From NCBI GenBank assembly GCA_025361565.1, contig JANYKN010000081.1, forward strand, positions 1-64,000: a stretch of 64,000 nt of DNA, written 5' to 3'. Made by a program: the position numbers and the translations under genes. The notes beneath the pieces were generated by a model that did not search any database, had not been told where the DNA came from, and was given only the letters and a program-made list of their open reading frames with translations. Origin of the DNA: Bacteroidota bacterium (lineage in GTDB: Bacteria; Bacteroidota; Bacteroidia; Bacteroidales; NBLH01). This document shows positions 33,627 through 44,134 of this stretch, piece by piece (positions within the stretch are counted from its first letter, which is position 1; each line of letters starts with the position of its first letter).

Positions 33627-35522
33627 TTAATTCATAAATCGCCAGGAAACCCCAAATCTAAAAGCGGTTGTATTAATCGGATAATTATTGGTATAATAAT
33701 AGTATTTGTTCATAACAAATTGATTTGTGATATTTTCGAATTTAAAAAACATCAATACTGTTTTTATCCGCATATTCAAAAAAACATTAATTGTTGGATA
33801 ATCTCCAGTTTCTCTAATTCTCTGTTGATAAAACTGCCCGCTGGCAGGCATATATCCAGGTGCGTAAAACCATGAGGTATAATAAAATTCGTAACCCAAC
33901 TGTGATTCAATTCCGAATTTTTCAAGAAAATTCTGCATATCATAATATGCAGATTGATATACAGACCATTCAGGAATACTAATAACTGCATCTTTATTAT
34001 TAAGTTTCTGGTAAACAATTTTATTAATTATTCTAAAACCGCCCAATTTGAAGTCTTTTTGAAGTTTAATTGATCGAATTGTCAATAAATCTGAATATTG
34101 TTGTGGTAATGATTGGCTATCAAAATAAATATAATTCTGATCTATCCCATATGCTAATTCAAGGTTTAATCCTAATTGAGAAATATTGAAACCAACTTTC
34201 ACCTCTGTATTAATTTTATCTTTAAATTGATTATTCCATTTGAAATGGATTGAATTATAATTTTGCTCAAAAAGTAATGGTGCTGAATTAGAATGATTGA
34301 TATTAATATAAAAATCAGTTTCTTGCTTTCCGATTCTCACACCTTTATCAATTAACACATTACCATAATAAGAACCACTTTTAAATGCTTTTGTATTGCT
34401 TATTTTTGGATAATAAAATCCAACAACAGTAAATGCAAAATTCTTAGTCCTAGCATCTAGATTAGCAGATAATTTAATATTACTGTAGTGATCATATTTA
34501 AAAGTGGAATATATCGAATCTATCTGTGTAAATTTCAATAATTCATGAGTAGCACCAATAGTAAGCCTACCTTTGAAGTTATCCTTCTTAATCTCTTTAA
34601 AAGTCCAGTAAAGGATATTTTCAAATTTATTTACACCAACAGAATCTAATTTTCCGACAGTTGTAATGTAGGTGTTATTATAATAATTAAAATCCGTTGT
34701 ATCTTCACCATATCTTCTGTAAGTTTTATCCAAACTAATAATATGATTTAATCTACCTGCTTCTTTAAAATTTGTTTCAGTAGTAGTATCATCTATAACA
34801 ATCTTCTCAGTAAAACCAAATCGATACTGTTGCGAAACAAAAAAGCTTCGCTTATAATAAACTGATGCTGCAGTTGCTAACAATGGTTCCACCAATTCAG
34901 GGGTAGCACTGAGAGTGTCATTCACACCACCACTTTCTTCATTCCCAAACTTATTCCGGATGAATGCAGCGTGCATTGAATATTTCTCTCCATGGTAACT
35001 TGTGAAAAAATTCATAGAATGCTCGAAGGTTTTCGAACGACGAATTTCACCTAATGATGAAATCAATTTATAATGAATACCAACATTCCAATATTTATTT
35101 ATATTCTGAGTAAACAAAGCACTTAATTGATTTTCATTTCTTTTTTTTGTACCGGTTGCCCAACTAATATCAAAAAATGGTTTCTTCGCATGATAAAATA
35201 TTGCATTTTCTTTAGTGAATGTATATGGGTAATAAAGTCTATCGAATACGAAATCCGATTGACCAACTGGGATTTCAGAAATAAAAATATTCGATTGCCA
35301 TGGACTACCAAGATTTCCTAAATAGCTATAACAAATACTTTGCTTTTCAATGGGATTAAAAATCTGGAAATAATTAACTACAGTATCAAAAGCAATAGGT
35401 TCTTCAAGAAAACCATCTACTAGTTTCCAAGCATGTAATTCGTTTTTTATTGTATCAGATGGCAAGGCAAATGACAAATAGTAACAAGCGATAAGAAAAA
35501 AAGTTATTATATACTTTTTCAT
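33627..35522 (-). CDS. Putative porin (Porin_10-like outer-membrane protein)
   Basis: 631 residues with a signal peptide (MKKYIITFFLIACYYLSFAL, cleavage after about residue 20). The mature part is a series of amphipathic beta-strands with aromatic girdles. It includes the pattern ISWATGTKKRNENQLSALFT and the NKYWNVGIHYKLISSLGEI stretch typical of the Bacteroidota putative porin family (PF14121-like). It ends in Phe-Met-Asn after alternating aromatic residues, close to a barrel C-terminus. Expected location is the outer membrane; substrate unknown. It is transcribed alone, convergent with the zinc-ribbon gene. Confidence 0.8.
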   Translation of the reverse strand: MKKYIITFFLIACYYLSFALPSDTIKNELHAWKLVDGFLEEPIAFDTVVNYFQIFNPIEKQSICYSYLGNLGSPWQSNIFISEIPVGQSDFVFDRLYYPYTFTKENAIFYHAKKPFFDISWATGTKKRNENQLSALFTQNINKYWNVGIHYKLISSLGEIRRSKTFEHSMNFFTSYHGEKYSMHAAFIRNKFGNEESGGVNDTLSATPELVEPLLATAASVYYKRSFFVSQQYRFGFTEKIVIDDTTTETNFKEAGRLNHIISLDKTYRRYGEDTTDFNYYNNTYITTVGKLDSVGVNKFENILYWTFKEIKKDNFKGRLTIGATHELLKFTQIDSIYSTFKYDHYSNIKLSANLDARTKNFAFTVVGFYYPKISNTKAFKSGSYYGNVLIDKGVRIGKQETDFYININHSNSAPLLFEQNYNSIHFKWNNQFKDKINTEVKVGFNISQLGLNLELAYGIDQNYIYFDSQSLPQQYSDLLTIRSIKLQKDFKLGGFRIINKIVYQKLNNKDAVISIPEWSVYQSAYYDMQNFLEKFGIESQLGYEFYYTSWFYAPGYMPASGQFYQQRIRETGDYPTINVFLNMRIKTVLMFFKFENITNQFVMNKYYYYTNNYPINTTAFRFGVSWRFMN

Positions 35523-35786
35523 TTATTTTTCAATTTGATAAATATATTTCTGGAATTATTAAATGGTATTGGACTTAAAATTATAATTGTTTTGAATTAT
35601 GAAATGTATAAAATTATAATCAAAATGTAAAATCAGTTGATTCAGAGAAATAAATAACAAAAAATAATTCAAGCATCATCCCTCAGTATTATATGTACAT
35701 AAGTATGTAAGTGGCCAAGATTTACAAATAAGTATTCATGATGAAAACTTTTTTCCGACAAATCTAAACAAGTTAACTCAATTAAC
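35523..35786. other. AT-rich gap between porin and ribosomal operon
   Basis: About 265 bp with no gene; with the adjoining terminator the whole non-coding gap is 321 bp. It contains the upstream region of the porin gene, in which no exact promoter box is visible. Confidence 0.4.
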
Positions 35787-35814
35787 AAAAAAGGCTGCCC
35801 ATATAGGCAGCCTT
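35787..35814 (-). terminator. Terminator of the ribosomal operon
   Basis: Arms AAGGCTGCC (35791-35799) and GGCAGCCTT (35806-35814), followed on the minus strand by a T-run (35787-35792). It lies 30 bp past the rplQ stop codon and ends the 17.6-kb ribosomal transcription unit. Confidence 0.9.
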
Positions 35815-35843
35815 CATAATAAAAATTATTTTGTTAAGAATTA

Positions 35844-36377
35844 TTATTCTTTGGTGTTCAAGTCCTTATCAACTTCTTTTTCTTCTTTAACTTCAGCTTT
35901 TTTAACAGCACTTTTAACCTTATCTTTAACCTCTGCAGTTTCAGTTACTGTAGCCTTTTTCTTTTTCGATCTTCTGCTGGTTGCTTTAGTTTTATCCTCT
36001 TTCTGAGAAAGCATATTTTCATTGTAATCCACCAATTCGATAAAACACATATCGGCACTATCCCCCAGACGTGTTCCAGTTTTTAATATTCTGGTATATC
36101 CTCCAGGACGTGTCCCAATTTTTTGAGAAACTTCTCTAAATAACTCGGTTACAGCCTCCTTATTTTTCAGATAACTAAACACAGTTCTTCTAGAATGGGT
36201 TGAGTCATCTTTTGATTTGGTAATCAATGGTTCTACATATATCCTGAGCGCTTTGGCTTTAGCCAAAGTAGTTTCAATTCTCTTATGCATGATCAGGGAT
36301 GCAGCCATATTCGAAAGCATTGCTTTTCTATGCTCGCTTTTTCTACCTAAATGATTGAATTTTTTATTATGTCTCAT
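35844..36377 (-). CDS. rplQ: 50S ribosomal protein L17
   Basis: 177 residues. The L17 core occupies about 1-120 ([20 protein letters not shown], then [20 protein letters not shown]). The last 50 or so residues are a Lys/Ala/Glu-rich extension absent from the E. coli protein but common in this phylum. It is last in the operon, 5 bp after rpoA, and is followed by the operon terminator. Confidence 0.97.
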   Translation of the reverse strand: MRHNKKFNHLGRKSEHRKAMLSNMAASLIMHKRIETTLAKAKALRIYVEPLITKSKDDSTHSRRTVFSYLKNKEAVTELFREVSQKIGTRPGGYTRILKTGTRLGDSADMCFIELVDYNENMLSQKEDKTKATSRRSKKKKATVTETAEVKDKVKSAVKKAEVKEEKEVDKDLNTKE

Positions 36378-36382
36378 TCCGA

Positions 36383-37375
36383 TTATTCCTTGTCTAATTT
36401 ATACTTACTAATATCCATTCCAAAATTCAGGTTCATTACAGAAAGTAAATCATCCAACTCTGTTAATGATTTTTTTCCAAAATTTCTGAATTTCAATAAA
36501 TCGTTTTTGTTAAATACAACTAAATCTCCAAGTGTTTCCACATCAGCAGCTTTAAGACAATTTAAAGCTCTAACAGATAAATCCATGTCAACCAATTTGG
36601 TTTTTAACATTTGTCGCATATGAAGAACTTCTTCATCAAATTCTTCATTTTCATAATTTTCTTCAGAGTCAATTGTGATTTTTTCATCAGAAAACAACAT
36701 GAAATGATAAATTAGAATTTTTGCTGCTTCTTTAAGTGCATCTTTTGGATGTATTGAACCATCACTTTGAATTTCAATTACTAGTTTTTCAAAGTCTGTT
36801 TTTTGTTCAACCCTGTAATTTTCAACAGAGTACTTCACATTTTTAATTGGTGTAAAAATTGAATCTATTGCAATAACTCCTAATTCAGAATCATTCTTCT
36901 TATTTTCTTCAGCAGGTACATATCCCCTGCCTTTATCAATAGTCAAAGTCATTTGAAACTTAACATCAGATTCTAATCTGCAAATTACTAAATTAGGATT
37001 TAGAATCTGAAAATTTGTTAAAAATCTGTTTATATCTCCTGCTTTGATAACCTCTTGTCCTGAAATAGTCATCGATACCACCTCGTGGTTCTCTCCTTCA
37101 ACTTTTTGCTTTAATCTAATCTGCTTTAAATTGAGGATAATTTCTGTAATATCTTCAATTACGCCAGTAAGTGTAGAAAATTCATGATCAACTCCTTCAA
37201 TTTTTACGGAAGTTATGGCAAATCCTTCCAGTGAAGAAAGCAAAATCCTTCTTAAAGCATTACCAATTGTAATTCCGTAACCAGGTTCAAGCGGTCTGAA
37301 TTCAAATGATCCAAATGTTTCATTTGCATCCAGCATGATTACCTTATCCGGTTTCTGAAAAGCTAAAATTGCCAT
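36383..37375 (-). CDS. rpoA: DNA-directed RNA polymerase subunit alpha
   Basis: 330 residues, the normal length. The N-terminal dimerisation and assembly domain (about 1-230) shows the [20 protein letters not shown] motif. The C-terminal domain (about 255-320) shows [19 protein letters not shown], the DNA- and activator-contacting part. It lies between rpsD and rplQ, the standard alpha-operon position. Confidence 0.98.
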   Translation of the reverse strand: MAILAFQKPDKVIMLDANETFGSFEFRPLEPGYGITIGNALRRILLSSLEGFAITSVKIEGVDHEFSTLTGVIEDITEIILNLKQIRLKQKVEGENHEVVSMTISGQEVIKAGDINRFLTNFQILNPNLVICRLESDVKFQMTLTIDKGRGYVPAEENKKNDSELGVIAIDSIFTPIKNVKYSVENYRVEQKTDFEKLVIEIQSDGSIHPKDALKEAAKILIYHFMLFSDEKITIDSEENYENEEFDEEVLHMRQMLKTKLVDMDLSVRALNCLKAADVETLGDLVVFNKNDLLKFRNFGKKSLTELDDLLSVMNLNFGMDISKYKLDKE

Positions 37376-37394
37376 ATATTACTTATTATTTTTA

Positions 37395-38003
37395 TTATTT
37401 AGAATAAAGTTCTACTATCAATTGTTCTTTAATATTTTCTGGAATATCAGAACGCTCAGGCATATTCAAAAATTTACCAGATAGTATATTCTTATCCCAC
37501 TCGATCCATGAATATTGAATATGTCTTGAGGATGAAAGGGAATCAGTTATGGTTTCCAATGATTTTGATTTTTCCCTTATACTAATAATATCTCCTGGTT
37601 GAACAAGGTATGATGCAATGTTAACAAGGTCGCCATTTACAGTAATATGTCGATGGGATACCAATTGACGGGCACCAGCACGGGTTGGCGAAAGTCCCAT
37701 TCTATAAACTACATTATCTAATCGACTTTCAAGAAGTTGCAATAATACTTCACCCGTAATACCTTTGCTTCTTGAAGCTTTTGCAAATACATTTGCAAAT
37801 TGTCTTTCTAAAACACCATAAGTATATTTTGCTTTTTGTTTTTCCTTCAATTGTAATGCATATTCAGAAAGCTTTCTTCTCCGTTTAGTTGCTCCATGCA
37901 TTCCTGGGGGGTAATTCTTTTTTTCAAGGTATTTATCTGCACCGAAGATTGCTTCGCCAAATTTCCTTGAAATTCTCGTTTTTGGTCCAATATATCTTGC
38001 CAT
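37395..38003 (-). CDS. rpsD: 30S ribosomal protein S4
   Basis: 202 residues. It starts [17 protein letters not shown] and has the S4 RNA-binding domain ([20 protein letters not shown], then [11 protein letters not shown]) in the middle. S4 nucleates assembly of the small subunit and often represses its own operon. It sits 25 bp after rpsK. Confidence 0.98.
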   Translation of the reverse strand: MARYIGPKTRISRKFGEAIFGADKYLEKKNYPPGMHGATKRRRKLSEYALQLKEKQKAKYTYGVLERQFANVFAKASRSKGITGEVLLQLLESRLDNVVYRMGLSPTRAGARQLVSHRHITVNGDLVNIASYLVQPGDIISIREKSKSLETITDSLSSSRHIQYSWIEWDKNILSGKFLNMPERSDIPENIKEQLIVELYSK

Positions 38004-38028
38004 TCGATTTTAAATCTAAAATTAATAA

Positions 38029-38418
38029 TTAAACTCTTCTTCTTTTAGGAGGTCTGCAACCATTATGTGGCATGGGAGTTACGTCCATAATTTCAGATAC
38101 CTCAATACCATTACTACTAATAGATCTTATTGCAGATTCACGACCATTTCCTGGACCTTTTACAAAAACTTTAACTTTTCTTAATCCAAGATCATATGCA
38201 GTTTTCGAACATTCAGCTGCTGCAACTTGGGCAGCATAAGGTGTGTTTTTTTTTGACCCTCTAAATCCCATTTTTCCAGCTGATGCCCAAGATATTACTT
38301 GACCTTGATTATTAGTCAAGGAAACAATAATATTATTGAATGAAGAATGGATGTGCGCCTGACCAACCGCTTCAACTTTTACAACTCGCTTTTTAGAAAC
38401 TTTTGTTTTCTTAGCCAT
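38029..38418 (-). CDS. rpsK: 30S ribosomal protein S11
   Basis: 129 residues. The C-terminal half shows the family signature [20 protein letters not shown] and the ending [18 protein letters not shown]. The N-terminus is basic. It lies 6 bp after rpsM. Confidence 0.98.
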   Translation of the reverse strand: MAKKTKVSKKRVVKVEAVGQAHIHSSFNNIIVSLTNNQGQVISWASAGKMGFRGSKKNTPYAAQVAAAECSKTAYDLGLRKVKVFVKGPGNGRESAIRSISSNGIEVSEIMDVTPMPHNGCRPPKRRRV

Positions 38419-38424
38419 ATTTAA

Positions 38425-38805
38425 TTATTTTTTAGTCGCTTTCTTCTTATTTGCGATAGTTTTTCTGCGTCCTTTTCTGGTACGTGCATTATTTTTTGTA
38501 GATTGGCCACGCAATGGTAAACCAACACGATGACGGATACCACGATAACATCCAATATCCATAAGTCTTTTGATGTTCATTTGAACTTCAGACTTTAGTT
38601 CACCTTCAATTTTGTATTCATCATTAATAATGTTCCTGATTTCTGATTTTTGATCATCAGTCCAGTCTTTCACTTTAATATTCTTATCGATAGTGGCTTT
38701 TTCCAAAACCTTCCTAGCAATATTTCTACCTATACCAAAAATATAGGTTAGAGCAATTTCTCCGCGTTTATTATCCGGAATATCAACTCCTACTAATCTA
38801 GCCAT
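38425..38805 (-). CDS. rpsM: 30S ribosomal protein S13
   Basis: 126 residues. It starts [19 protein letters not shown], contains the helix-two-turn-helix [17 protein letters not shown], and ends with a basic tail after [20 protein letters not shown]. It contacts the tRNA region and the central bridge of the ribosome. Confidence 0.98.
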   Translation of the reverse strand: MARLVGVDIPDNKRGEIALTYIFGIGRNIARKVLEKATIDKNIKVKDWTDDQKSEIRNIINDEYKIEGELKSEVQMNIKRLMDIGCYRGIRHRVGLPLRGQSTKNNARTRKGRRKTIANKKKATKK

Positions 38806-38832
38806 AAATGTCTATAAGATTAAATTTTAAAA

Positions 38833-38949
38833 TTATCCTTGACGCTGTTTAAATTTAGGATTTTTTTTGTTTATCACATAAATCCTACCTTTTCTTTTTA
38901 CAATCTTACAATCAGCGGTACGCTTTCTAACAGATGTTCTTACTTTCAT
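38833..38949 (-). CDS. rpmJ: 50S ribosomal protein L36 (zinc-free form)
   Basis: 38 residues read directly from the minus strand: [20 protein letters not shown], then [18 protein letters not shown] and a stop. Three of the four zinc ligands of the usual form are replaced (Thr11, Asn27, Phe33), leaving only Cys14. This is the zinc-independent type. It lies between infA and rpsM, as expected. Confidence 0.95.
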   Translation of the reverse strand: MKVRTSVRKRTADCKIVKRKGRIYVINKKNPKFKQRQG

Positions 38950-38960
38950 CTCAATAATTA

Positions 38961-39179
38961 TTATTTATATCTAAATGTAATTCTGCCTTTTGTCAAATCA
39001 TATGGCGACATTTCAACTTTCACCTTATCTCCGGGAAGGATTTTTATATAATGCATTCTCATTTTACCTGAAATATGTGCAATTAAAACGTGTCCATTCT
39101 CAAGCTCAACTCTAAACATTGCATTTGACAATGCTTCTTTAATCACTCCATCCTGTTCAATAGATGCCTGTTTGGCCAT
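38961..39179 (-). CDS. infA: Translation initiation factor IF-1
   Basis: 72 residues, the standard length. It is an S1-like OB fold with the conserved [20 protein letters not shown] and the [20 protein letters not shown] motif. It begins 3 bp after the stop of map and precedes rpmJ. Confidence 0.98.
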   Translation of the reverse strand: MAKQASIEQDGVIKEALSNAMFRVELENGHVLIAHISGKMRMHYIKILPGDKVKVEMSPYDLTKGRITFRYK

Positions 39180-39182
39180 ATA

Positions 39183-39959
39183 TTATTTATTTTTTAAAAC
39201 TTCTTCTACAAATTCAAATGAAGATAAAATGTCAGCCTTTCCATGATCTACTGCTATTGTATGTTCAAAATGAGCCGACGGCTTACCATCTTTTGTCCTT
39301 ATAGTCCAACCGTCGTTGGCTTGAAATATTTCTTTTTTACCCATATTAATCATGGGCTCAATTGCCAGAACAAGTCCTTTTTTTAAAACAAGTCCATTTC
39401 CTCTTTTTCCATAATTCGGAACTTCAGGTTTTTCATGCAATTTACGTCCAACTCCATGTCCTACCATTTCTCTAACTACAGAATACCCATGACTTTCGCA
39501 ATGATTTTGGACAGCATAGCTAATATCGCCTAATCTATTTCCTTCAATTGCTTTTTCAATCCCTTTATATAGAGCAGCTTTTGTTACTTCCAGTAATTTC
39601 TTTATTTCAGGATCCACTTCACCTATCATATAAGTATAAGCAGAATCACCGTAGTACTTATTCATTAAAACACCACAATCAACCGATACAATATCGCCTT
39701 CTTTCAATAGATATTCAGAAGGGATTCCATGAACTACAGTACTATTTACTGAAATACATAAAGTATTCGGGTAACCTTGATAACCTAAAAAACCGGGTAT
39801 ACCACCGTTGTCTTTAATGAATTCTTCAGCAATTTGATCGAGTTTTTTGGTTGAGATTCCGGGACCAATAATGTTAGCTATTTCACCATGCGTTCTGGCT
39901 ACAAGCATATTACTTTGTCGTAATAACTCAATCTCTTCGGCTGTTTTATAATAAATCAT
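39183..39959 (-). CDS. map: Methionine aminopeptidase, type I
   Basis: 258 residues, normal length for type Ia. The five metal ligands are recognisable: Asp in VSVDCGVL, Asp in YYGDSAYT, His in EMVGHGVGRKLHE, Glu in LAIEPMIN and Glu in HFEHTIAV. It removes the initiator methionine from nascent proteins. It sits between secY and infA in the spc part of the operon. Confidence 0.97.
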   Translation of the reverse strand: MIYYKTAEEIELLRQSNMLVARTHGEIANIIGPGISTKKLDQIAEEFIKDNGGIPGFLGYQGYPNTLCISVNSTVVHGIPSEYLLKEGDIVSVDCGVLMNKYYGDSAYTYMIGEVDPEIKKLLEVTKAALYKGIEKAIEGNRLGDISYAVQNHCESHGYSVVREMVGHGVGRKLHEKPEVPNYGKRGNGLVLKKGLVLAIEPMINMGKKEIFQANDGWTIRTKDGKPSAHFEHTIAVDHGKADILSSFEFVEEVLKNK

Positions 39960-39977
39960 TAAACAAAGAACCTTTAA

Positions 39978-41315
39978 TTATACAGAAGAAACAGCGCCTG
40001 AACGGCCTTTTATTCTTCCTGATTTCATTAATCCATCATAGTGACGCATTAATAAATGACTTTCAATTTGTTGTAGGGTGTCAAGTACTACCCCCACTAA
40101 GATTAACAATGAAGTACCTCCGAAAAAATGTGCGAATTGATTGTTAACTCCTGCTATCATCGCAAATGCAGGCATAATAGCCACTAGTGCAAGGAAAATA
40201 GACCCAGGCAAAGTAATTCGAGACATTACGGCATCAAGATATTCAACAGTTTTTCTTCCGGGCTTTATACCTGGAATAAAACCACCATTCTTCTTCATAT
40301 CGTCAGCCATTTGAGTAGGGTTAATAGTAATTGCTGTATAGAAATATGTAAAAAGAACAACTAATCCACCAAATACTAAATTATACCAGAAACCAGTCAT
40401 ATCAGCAAATGCTGAAGCGATACCAGTAGTTGTCTCTGTATTAAATTTTGTAAGCATCAAGGGTATAAACATTAATGCTTGAGCAAAGATTATCGGCATT
40501 ACACCAGCAGCATTTACTTTTAGGGGAATATATTGTCTAACTCCACCGTATTGCTTATTACCAACAATTCTTTTTGCATATTGAACAGGAATTCTTCTTG
40601 TTCCCTGAACCAACAATATTGTTGCAGTAAAGACAAAGAATAAAATCACAATTTCAACAAGAAATGCAACAAGACCTCCTCCTTGCTGTTCAATTCGTGA
40701 ACCAAATTCAGCAAATATTGAAAAAGGTAATCTTGCTATAATTCCAATCATGATTAATAGAGAAATACCATTCCCCACACCTTTATCAGTTATTTTTTCA
40801 CCCAACCACATTACAAACATTGTACCTGCAACAAGTATAACGACAGATGACAGCCAAAATATGGTACTATTGGAGACAATTGCTCCATGTGATTGAGCGT
40901 TAAGATTAGCCAGATACCCTGGGGCTTGCCCAGCTGTGATTAAAACTGTTAAATATCGTGTTATCTGATTGATCTTTTTACGTCCACTTTCACCTTCTTT
41001 TTGTAGTCGTTGAAAATAGGGTATTGCCATTCCTAATAACTGAATAACAATAGAGGCAGAAATATATGGCATAATTCCCAATGCAAATATTGAAGCATTA
41101 GAGAAAGCACCTCCTGAGAACATATTTAAAATTCCCATAATTCCGCCTTCGGTCTGAGACCTAAGATTACCAAGTTGTAGAGGATCAACACCAGGTAAAA
41201 CGATATGTGCGCCCAAACGGTATACAAGTACAAAACCGATTGTTGCAAAGATCCGATTTCGCAGATCCTCAATTTTATAAATATTCCTTAATGTTTCGAT
41301 TAATCCTTTCATCAA
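39978..41315 (-). CDS. secY: Preprotein translocase subunit SecY
   Basis: 445 residues with ten membrane segments, forming the protein-conducting channel. Typical stretches are FRIL-like start MKGLIETLRNIYKIEDLRNR, GIMPYISASIVIQLL, and TRRIPVQYAKRIVG in the cytosolic loop. The protein may start at either of two adjacent ATG codons. It follows rplO by 1 bp. Confidence 0.98.
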   Translation of the reverse strand: MMKGLIETLRNIYKIEDLRNRIFATIGFVLVYRLGAHIVLPGVDPLQLGNLRSQTEGGIMGILNMFSGGAFSNASIFALGIMPYISASIVIQLLGMAIPYFQRLQKEGESGRKKINQITRYLTVLITAGQAPGYLANLNAQSHGAIVSNSTIFWLSSVVILVAGTMFVMWLGEKITDKGVGNGISLLIMIGIIARLPFSIFAEFGSRIEQQGGGLVAFLVEIVILFFVFTATILLVQGTRRIPVQYAKRIVGNKQYGGVRQYIPLKVNAAGVMPIIFAQALMFIPLMLTKFNTETTTGIASAFADMTGFWYNLVFGGLVVLFTYFYTAITINPTQMADDMKKNGGFIPGIKPGRKTVEYLDAVMSRITLPGSIFLALVAIMPAFAMIAGVNNQFAHFFGGTSLLILVGVVLDTLQQIESHLLMRHYDGLMKSGRIKGRSGAVSSV

Positions 41316-41316
41316 C

Positions 41317-41763
41317 TTAAATTTTTACAGCTGTTCCTTTAGCTAATTCAATTGCGGCAATGGCAGATTTTGAAAATGCATGTGCCTTAACTTCAATTTT
41401 CTTTGTTAGAGTGCCTTTACCTAATACTTTTACTAAATCTTGTTTCTTAATCATACCTGCACTCACCATAACTTCGATACCAATGGAATCAAGTCCTTGT
41501 TTCTCGGCTAATTCTTGTATTATACCAATATTAATTGCCTTGTATTCTATCCGGTTAATATTTTTGAATCCAAATTTAGGAACCCTACGCTGTAAAGGCA
41601 TTTGCCCACCTTCGAAACCAACTTTTTTTGAATATCCTGACCGGGATTTTTGTCCTTTATGCCCTCTAGTCGACGTACCACCTTTCCCAGAACCTTCACC
41701 CCGGGCAATTCGTTTACGCTGTTTAACTGAACCCTCAGCCGGTTTTAAATTACTTAAATCCAT
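41317..41763 (-). CDS. rplO: 50S ribosomal protein L15
   Basis: 148 residues. The glycine-rich basic N-terminal half (KRIARGEGSGKGGTSTRGHK) and GFEGGQMPLQRRVPKFGFKN are characteristic. The C-terminal domain ends AAIELAKGTAVKI. It lies between rpmD and secY. Confidence 0.97.
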   Translation of the reverse strand: MDLSNLKPAEGSVKQRKRIARGEGSGKGGTSTRGHKGQKSRSGYSKKVGFEGGQMPLQRRVPKFGFKNINRIEYKAINIGIIQELAEKQGLDSIGIEVMVSAGMIKKQDLVKVLGKGTLTKKIEVKAHAFSKSAIAAIELAKGTAVKI

Positions 41764-41784
41764 GATAATTATAATTTATCTTTG

Positions 41785-41964
41785 TTATAATTTTTCAACA
41801 ATTACTAAATGATTAACTTTGGCAATCATGCCCAATATTTGGGCATTTTCTTCATGCTCAACAACGCCATTCATTTTCTTAATACCCAAAGCTTCAAGTG
41901 TTAATTTTTGTCTTTTGGTACTGCCTATTTTGCTCCTTATTTGTTTTATTTTAAGCTTTGCCAT
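41785..41964 (-). CDS. rpmD: 50S ribosomal protein L30
   Basis: 59 residues from the ATG at 41964 (MAKLKIKQIRSKIGSTKRQK); an ATG two codons upstream is also possible. The L30 fold is shown by TLEALGIKKMNGVVEHE and the ending MIAKVNHLVIVEKL. It lies between rpsE and rplO. Confidence 0.95.
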   Translation of the reverse strand: MAKLKIKQIRSKIGSTKRQKLTLEALGIKKMNGVVEHEENAQILGMIAKVNHLVIVEKL

Positions 41965-41975
41965 TTCCAATTATA

Positions 41976-42491
41976 TTAACCGTTAAAAACTTTTTCCAGA
42001 GATACATTACGATGTTGAGCAACTGTCAAAGCATCCCGCATTTCAAGCAATGCATTCATTGTAGCTTTAACTAAGTTATGAGGATTTGAAGAACCTTTTG
42101 ATTTAGCCAAAACATCAGTTACACCAACACTTTCTAAGACTGCGCGCATCGCACCACCTGCTTTTACACCAGTTCCATGGGATGCTGGTTTCAAAAATAC
42201 TTTTGCCCCGCAATATTTTGCTTCTTGCTCATGAGGTATTGTACCTTTGTATACAGGAACTTTTACAAGATTCTTTTTAGCATCTTCAACTCCCTTTGCA
42301 ATAGCAGTAGTTACTTCATTGGCTTTTCCTAAACCATATCCAACAATTCCATTCTCATCACCAACAACTACAATAGCTGAAAAACTAAATGTTCGTCCAC
42401 CTTTTGTAACTTTGGTAACTCTTTTTATTGCAACTAAACGATCCTTTAGTTCTAAATCGCTGGTTCTAACTTTTCTAATATTTGTTGACAT
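41976..42491 (-). CDS. rpsE: 30S ribosomal protein S5
   Basis: 171 residues. The N-terminal double-stranded RNA-binding domain contains [20 protein letters not shown]. The C-terminal domain shows the conserved [21 protein letters not shown]5 is important for translational accuracy. Confidence 0.98.
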   Translation of the reverse strand: MSTNIRKVRTSDLELKDRLVAIKRVTKVTKGGRTFSFSAIVVVGDENGIVGYGLGKANEVTTAIAKGVEDAKKNLVKVPVYKGTIPHEQEAKYCGAKVFLKPASHGTGVKAGGAMRAVLESVGVTDVLAKSKGSSNPHNLVKATMNALLEMRDALTVAQHRNVSLEKVFNG

Positions 42492-42497
42492 AAAGTT

Positions 42498-42857
42498 CTA
42501 AAATTTTAATCCGTTTTCCCTAGCTGCCTCTGCTAATGATTTTATACGCCCATGATATAGATAACCGCCTCTATCAAATACAACACTATTGATTCCTGCT
42601 TCAACAGCTTTGCTTGCTATAAGTTTTCCAACCAATGCAGCTTGATCTTTTTTAGTTATTTCTGTCTTCTCAGAAATATCTTTAACTAATGATGATGCTG
42701 CTAGCAAAGTAACTTTATTTACGTCATCGATTATCTGAACGAATATATTTTTGTTACTACGATAAACAGACATTCTAGGCTTCTCTTCAGTTCCAGAGAT
42801 TTTTTTTCTGATTCCTAGTTTAATCTTATTTCTTCTTTCTTGTTTAGCTAAAGCCAT
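42498..42857 (-). CDS. rplR: 50S ribosomal protein L18
   Basis: 119 residues. It has a basic N-terminus ([15 protein letters not shown]), the motif [19 protein letters not shown], and the ending [20 protein letters not shown]. It binds 5S rRNA. It lies 6 bp before rpsE. Confidence 0.97.
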   Translation of the reverse strand: MALAKQERRNKIKLGIRKKISGTEEKPRMSVYRSNKNIFVQIIDDVNKVTLLAASSLVKDISEKTEITKKDQAALVGKLIASKAVEAGINSVVFDRGGYLYHGRIKSLAEAARENGLKF

Positions 42858-42876
42858 AATGTATTATTTTTACATA

Positions 42877-43434
42877 TTAACTACCTGCAGCGGCTTTCCC
42901 AGCTTTCCTGCGTAATTGTTCGTCAACAAACTTAATACCCTTTCCTTTGTAAGGCTCAGGTTTTCTAAATGATCTAATTTTTGCTGCTACGTGTCCCAAT
43001 AATTGCTTATCCGCACTCCTTAAAGTGATAATTGGATTTGCACGTCGCTCCGTCAATGTTTCAACTTTTACTTCGATAGGTAATTCTAAATAAATAACAT
43101 GTGAAAAACCTACTGAAAGTTCTAATACTTGACCTGTTGCAGCAGCCCTATATCCTACTCCTACTAATTCCTGCTTAAGTTCAAAGCCTTTTGAAACACC
43201 AACAATCATATTGTTCACAAGTGAACGATACAGTCCATGCATGGCTTTATGCCTTTTTTGTTCTGTTGGACGCTCCAATGTAATGCTATTGTCCTCAATA
43301 TTAACTTTAATATCTGTATCAATTTTCTGATTTAATTCGCCCAAGGGACCTTTGGCCTGTAAAACATTGTCTTTGGTTATGCTCACCTTAACCCCCTGCG
43401 GAATTTCTATTGGTAATTTTCCTATTCGTGACAT
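42877..43434 (-). CDS. rplF: 50S ribosomal protein L6
   Basis: 185 residues with the two repeated L6 domains. It starts MSRIGKLPIEIPQGVKVSI and carries the C-terminal signature KIRSFRKPEPYKGKGIKFVD. It sits near the factor-binding site of the large subunit. Confidence 0.98.
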   Translation of the reverse strand: MSRIGKLPIEIPQGVKVSITKDNVLQAKGPLGELNQKIDTDIKVNIEDNSITLERPTEQKRHKAMHGLYRSLVNNMIVGVSKGFELKQELVGVGYRAAATGQVLELSVGFSHVIYLELPIEVKVETLTERRANPIITLRSADKQLLGHVAAKIRSFRKPEPYKGKGIKFVDEQLRRKAGKAAAGS

Positions 43435-43446
43435 TCCTATAACATA

Positions 43447-43842
43447 TTAATATACATAACACATAATTTCACCGCCAACTTTAAGGTCTAATGCTTCTTT
43501 ATTAGTCATTAATCCTTTTGATGTTGATAAAATTGCAATTCCCAATCCATTAAGTATTCGAGGTAGTTCATCAGCACCGGCATACTTGCGCAATCCAGGT
43601 TTACTTACTCTTTCTATCTTTTTAATAGCCGGCACTTTGCTTTTAGGATGGTATTTTAAAGCAATTTTAATAACGCCCTGCTTTTCATCATCAACAAATT
43701 TATAACTAAGAATATATCCTTTGTTATGTAAAATTTTTGTCATTTCCTTCTTTATATTTGAACCAGGTATCTCAACAACTTTGTGCCCAGCCATAACTCC
43801 ATTTCTAATCCGAGTAAGATAATCTGCAATAGGATCTGTCAT
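43447..43842 (-). CDS. rpsH: 30S ribosomal protein S8
   Basis: 131 residues. It starts MTDPIADYLTRIRNGVMAGH and ends with the conserved GLGIAILSTSKGLMTNKEAL, then GGEIMCYVY. S8 binds the central domain of 16S rRNA and in many bacteria represses the spc genes. Confidence 0.98.
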   Translation of the reverse strand: MTDPIADYLTRIRNGVMAGHKVVEIPGSNIKKEMTKILHNKGYILSYKFVDDEKQGVIKIALKYHPKSKVPAIKKIERVSKPGLRKYAGADELPRILNGLGIAILSTSKGLMTNKEALDLKVGGEIMCYVY

Positions 43843-43860
43843 TTCTTTTCTATTTTATTA

Positions 43861-44130
43861 TTACCAACTTGCTTTTTTAACACCAGGTATTAAACCATAA
43901 GCAGCCATTTCACGAAATTGAATTCTGCTAATTCCAAATTGCCTGATGTATCCTTTTGGACGACCTGTTAGTTTGCATCTGTTATGTAAACGAACAGGAG
44001 ATGCATTTTTTGGCAATTTTTGCAAACCTATGTAATCACCTTCAGCTTTTAATTTAGCCCTTTTCTCAGCAAATCTATCAACTAATTTTTGCCTTTTAAC
44101 CTCACGGGCTTTTAATGATTCTTTTGCCAT
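43861..44130 (-). CDS. rpsN: 30S ribosomal protein S14 (zinc-free form)
   Basis: 89 residues. The C-terminal signature [20 protein letters not shown] and [18 protein letters not shown] are clear. Only one cysteine remains of the CxxC pairs found in zinc-binding S14, so this is the zinc-independent type. Confidence 0.97.
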   Translation of the reverse strand: MAKESLKAREVKRQKLVDRFAEKRAKLKAEGDYIGLQKLPKNASPVRLHNRCKLTGRPKGYIRQFGISRIQFREMAAYGLIPGVKKASW

Positions 44131-44134
44131 ACTA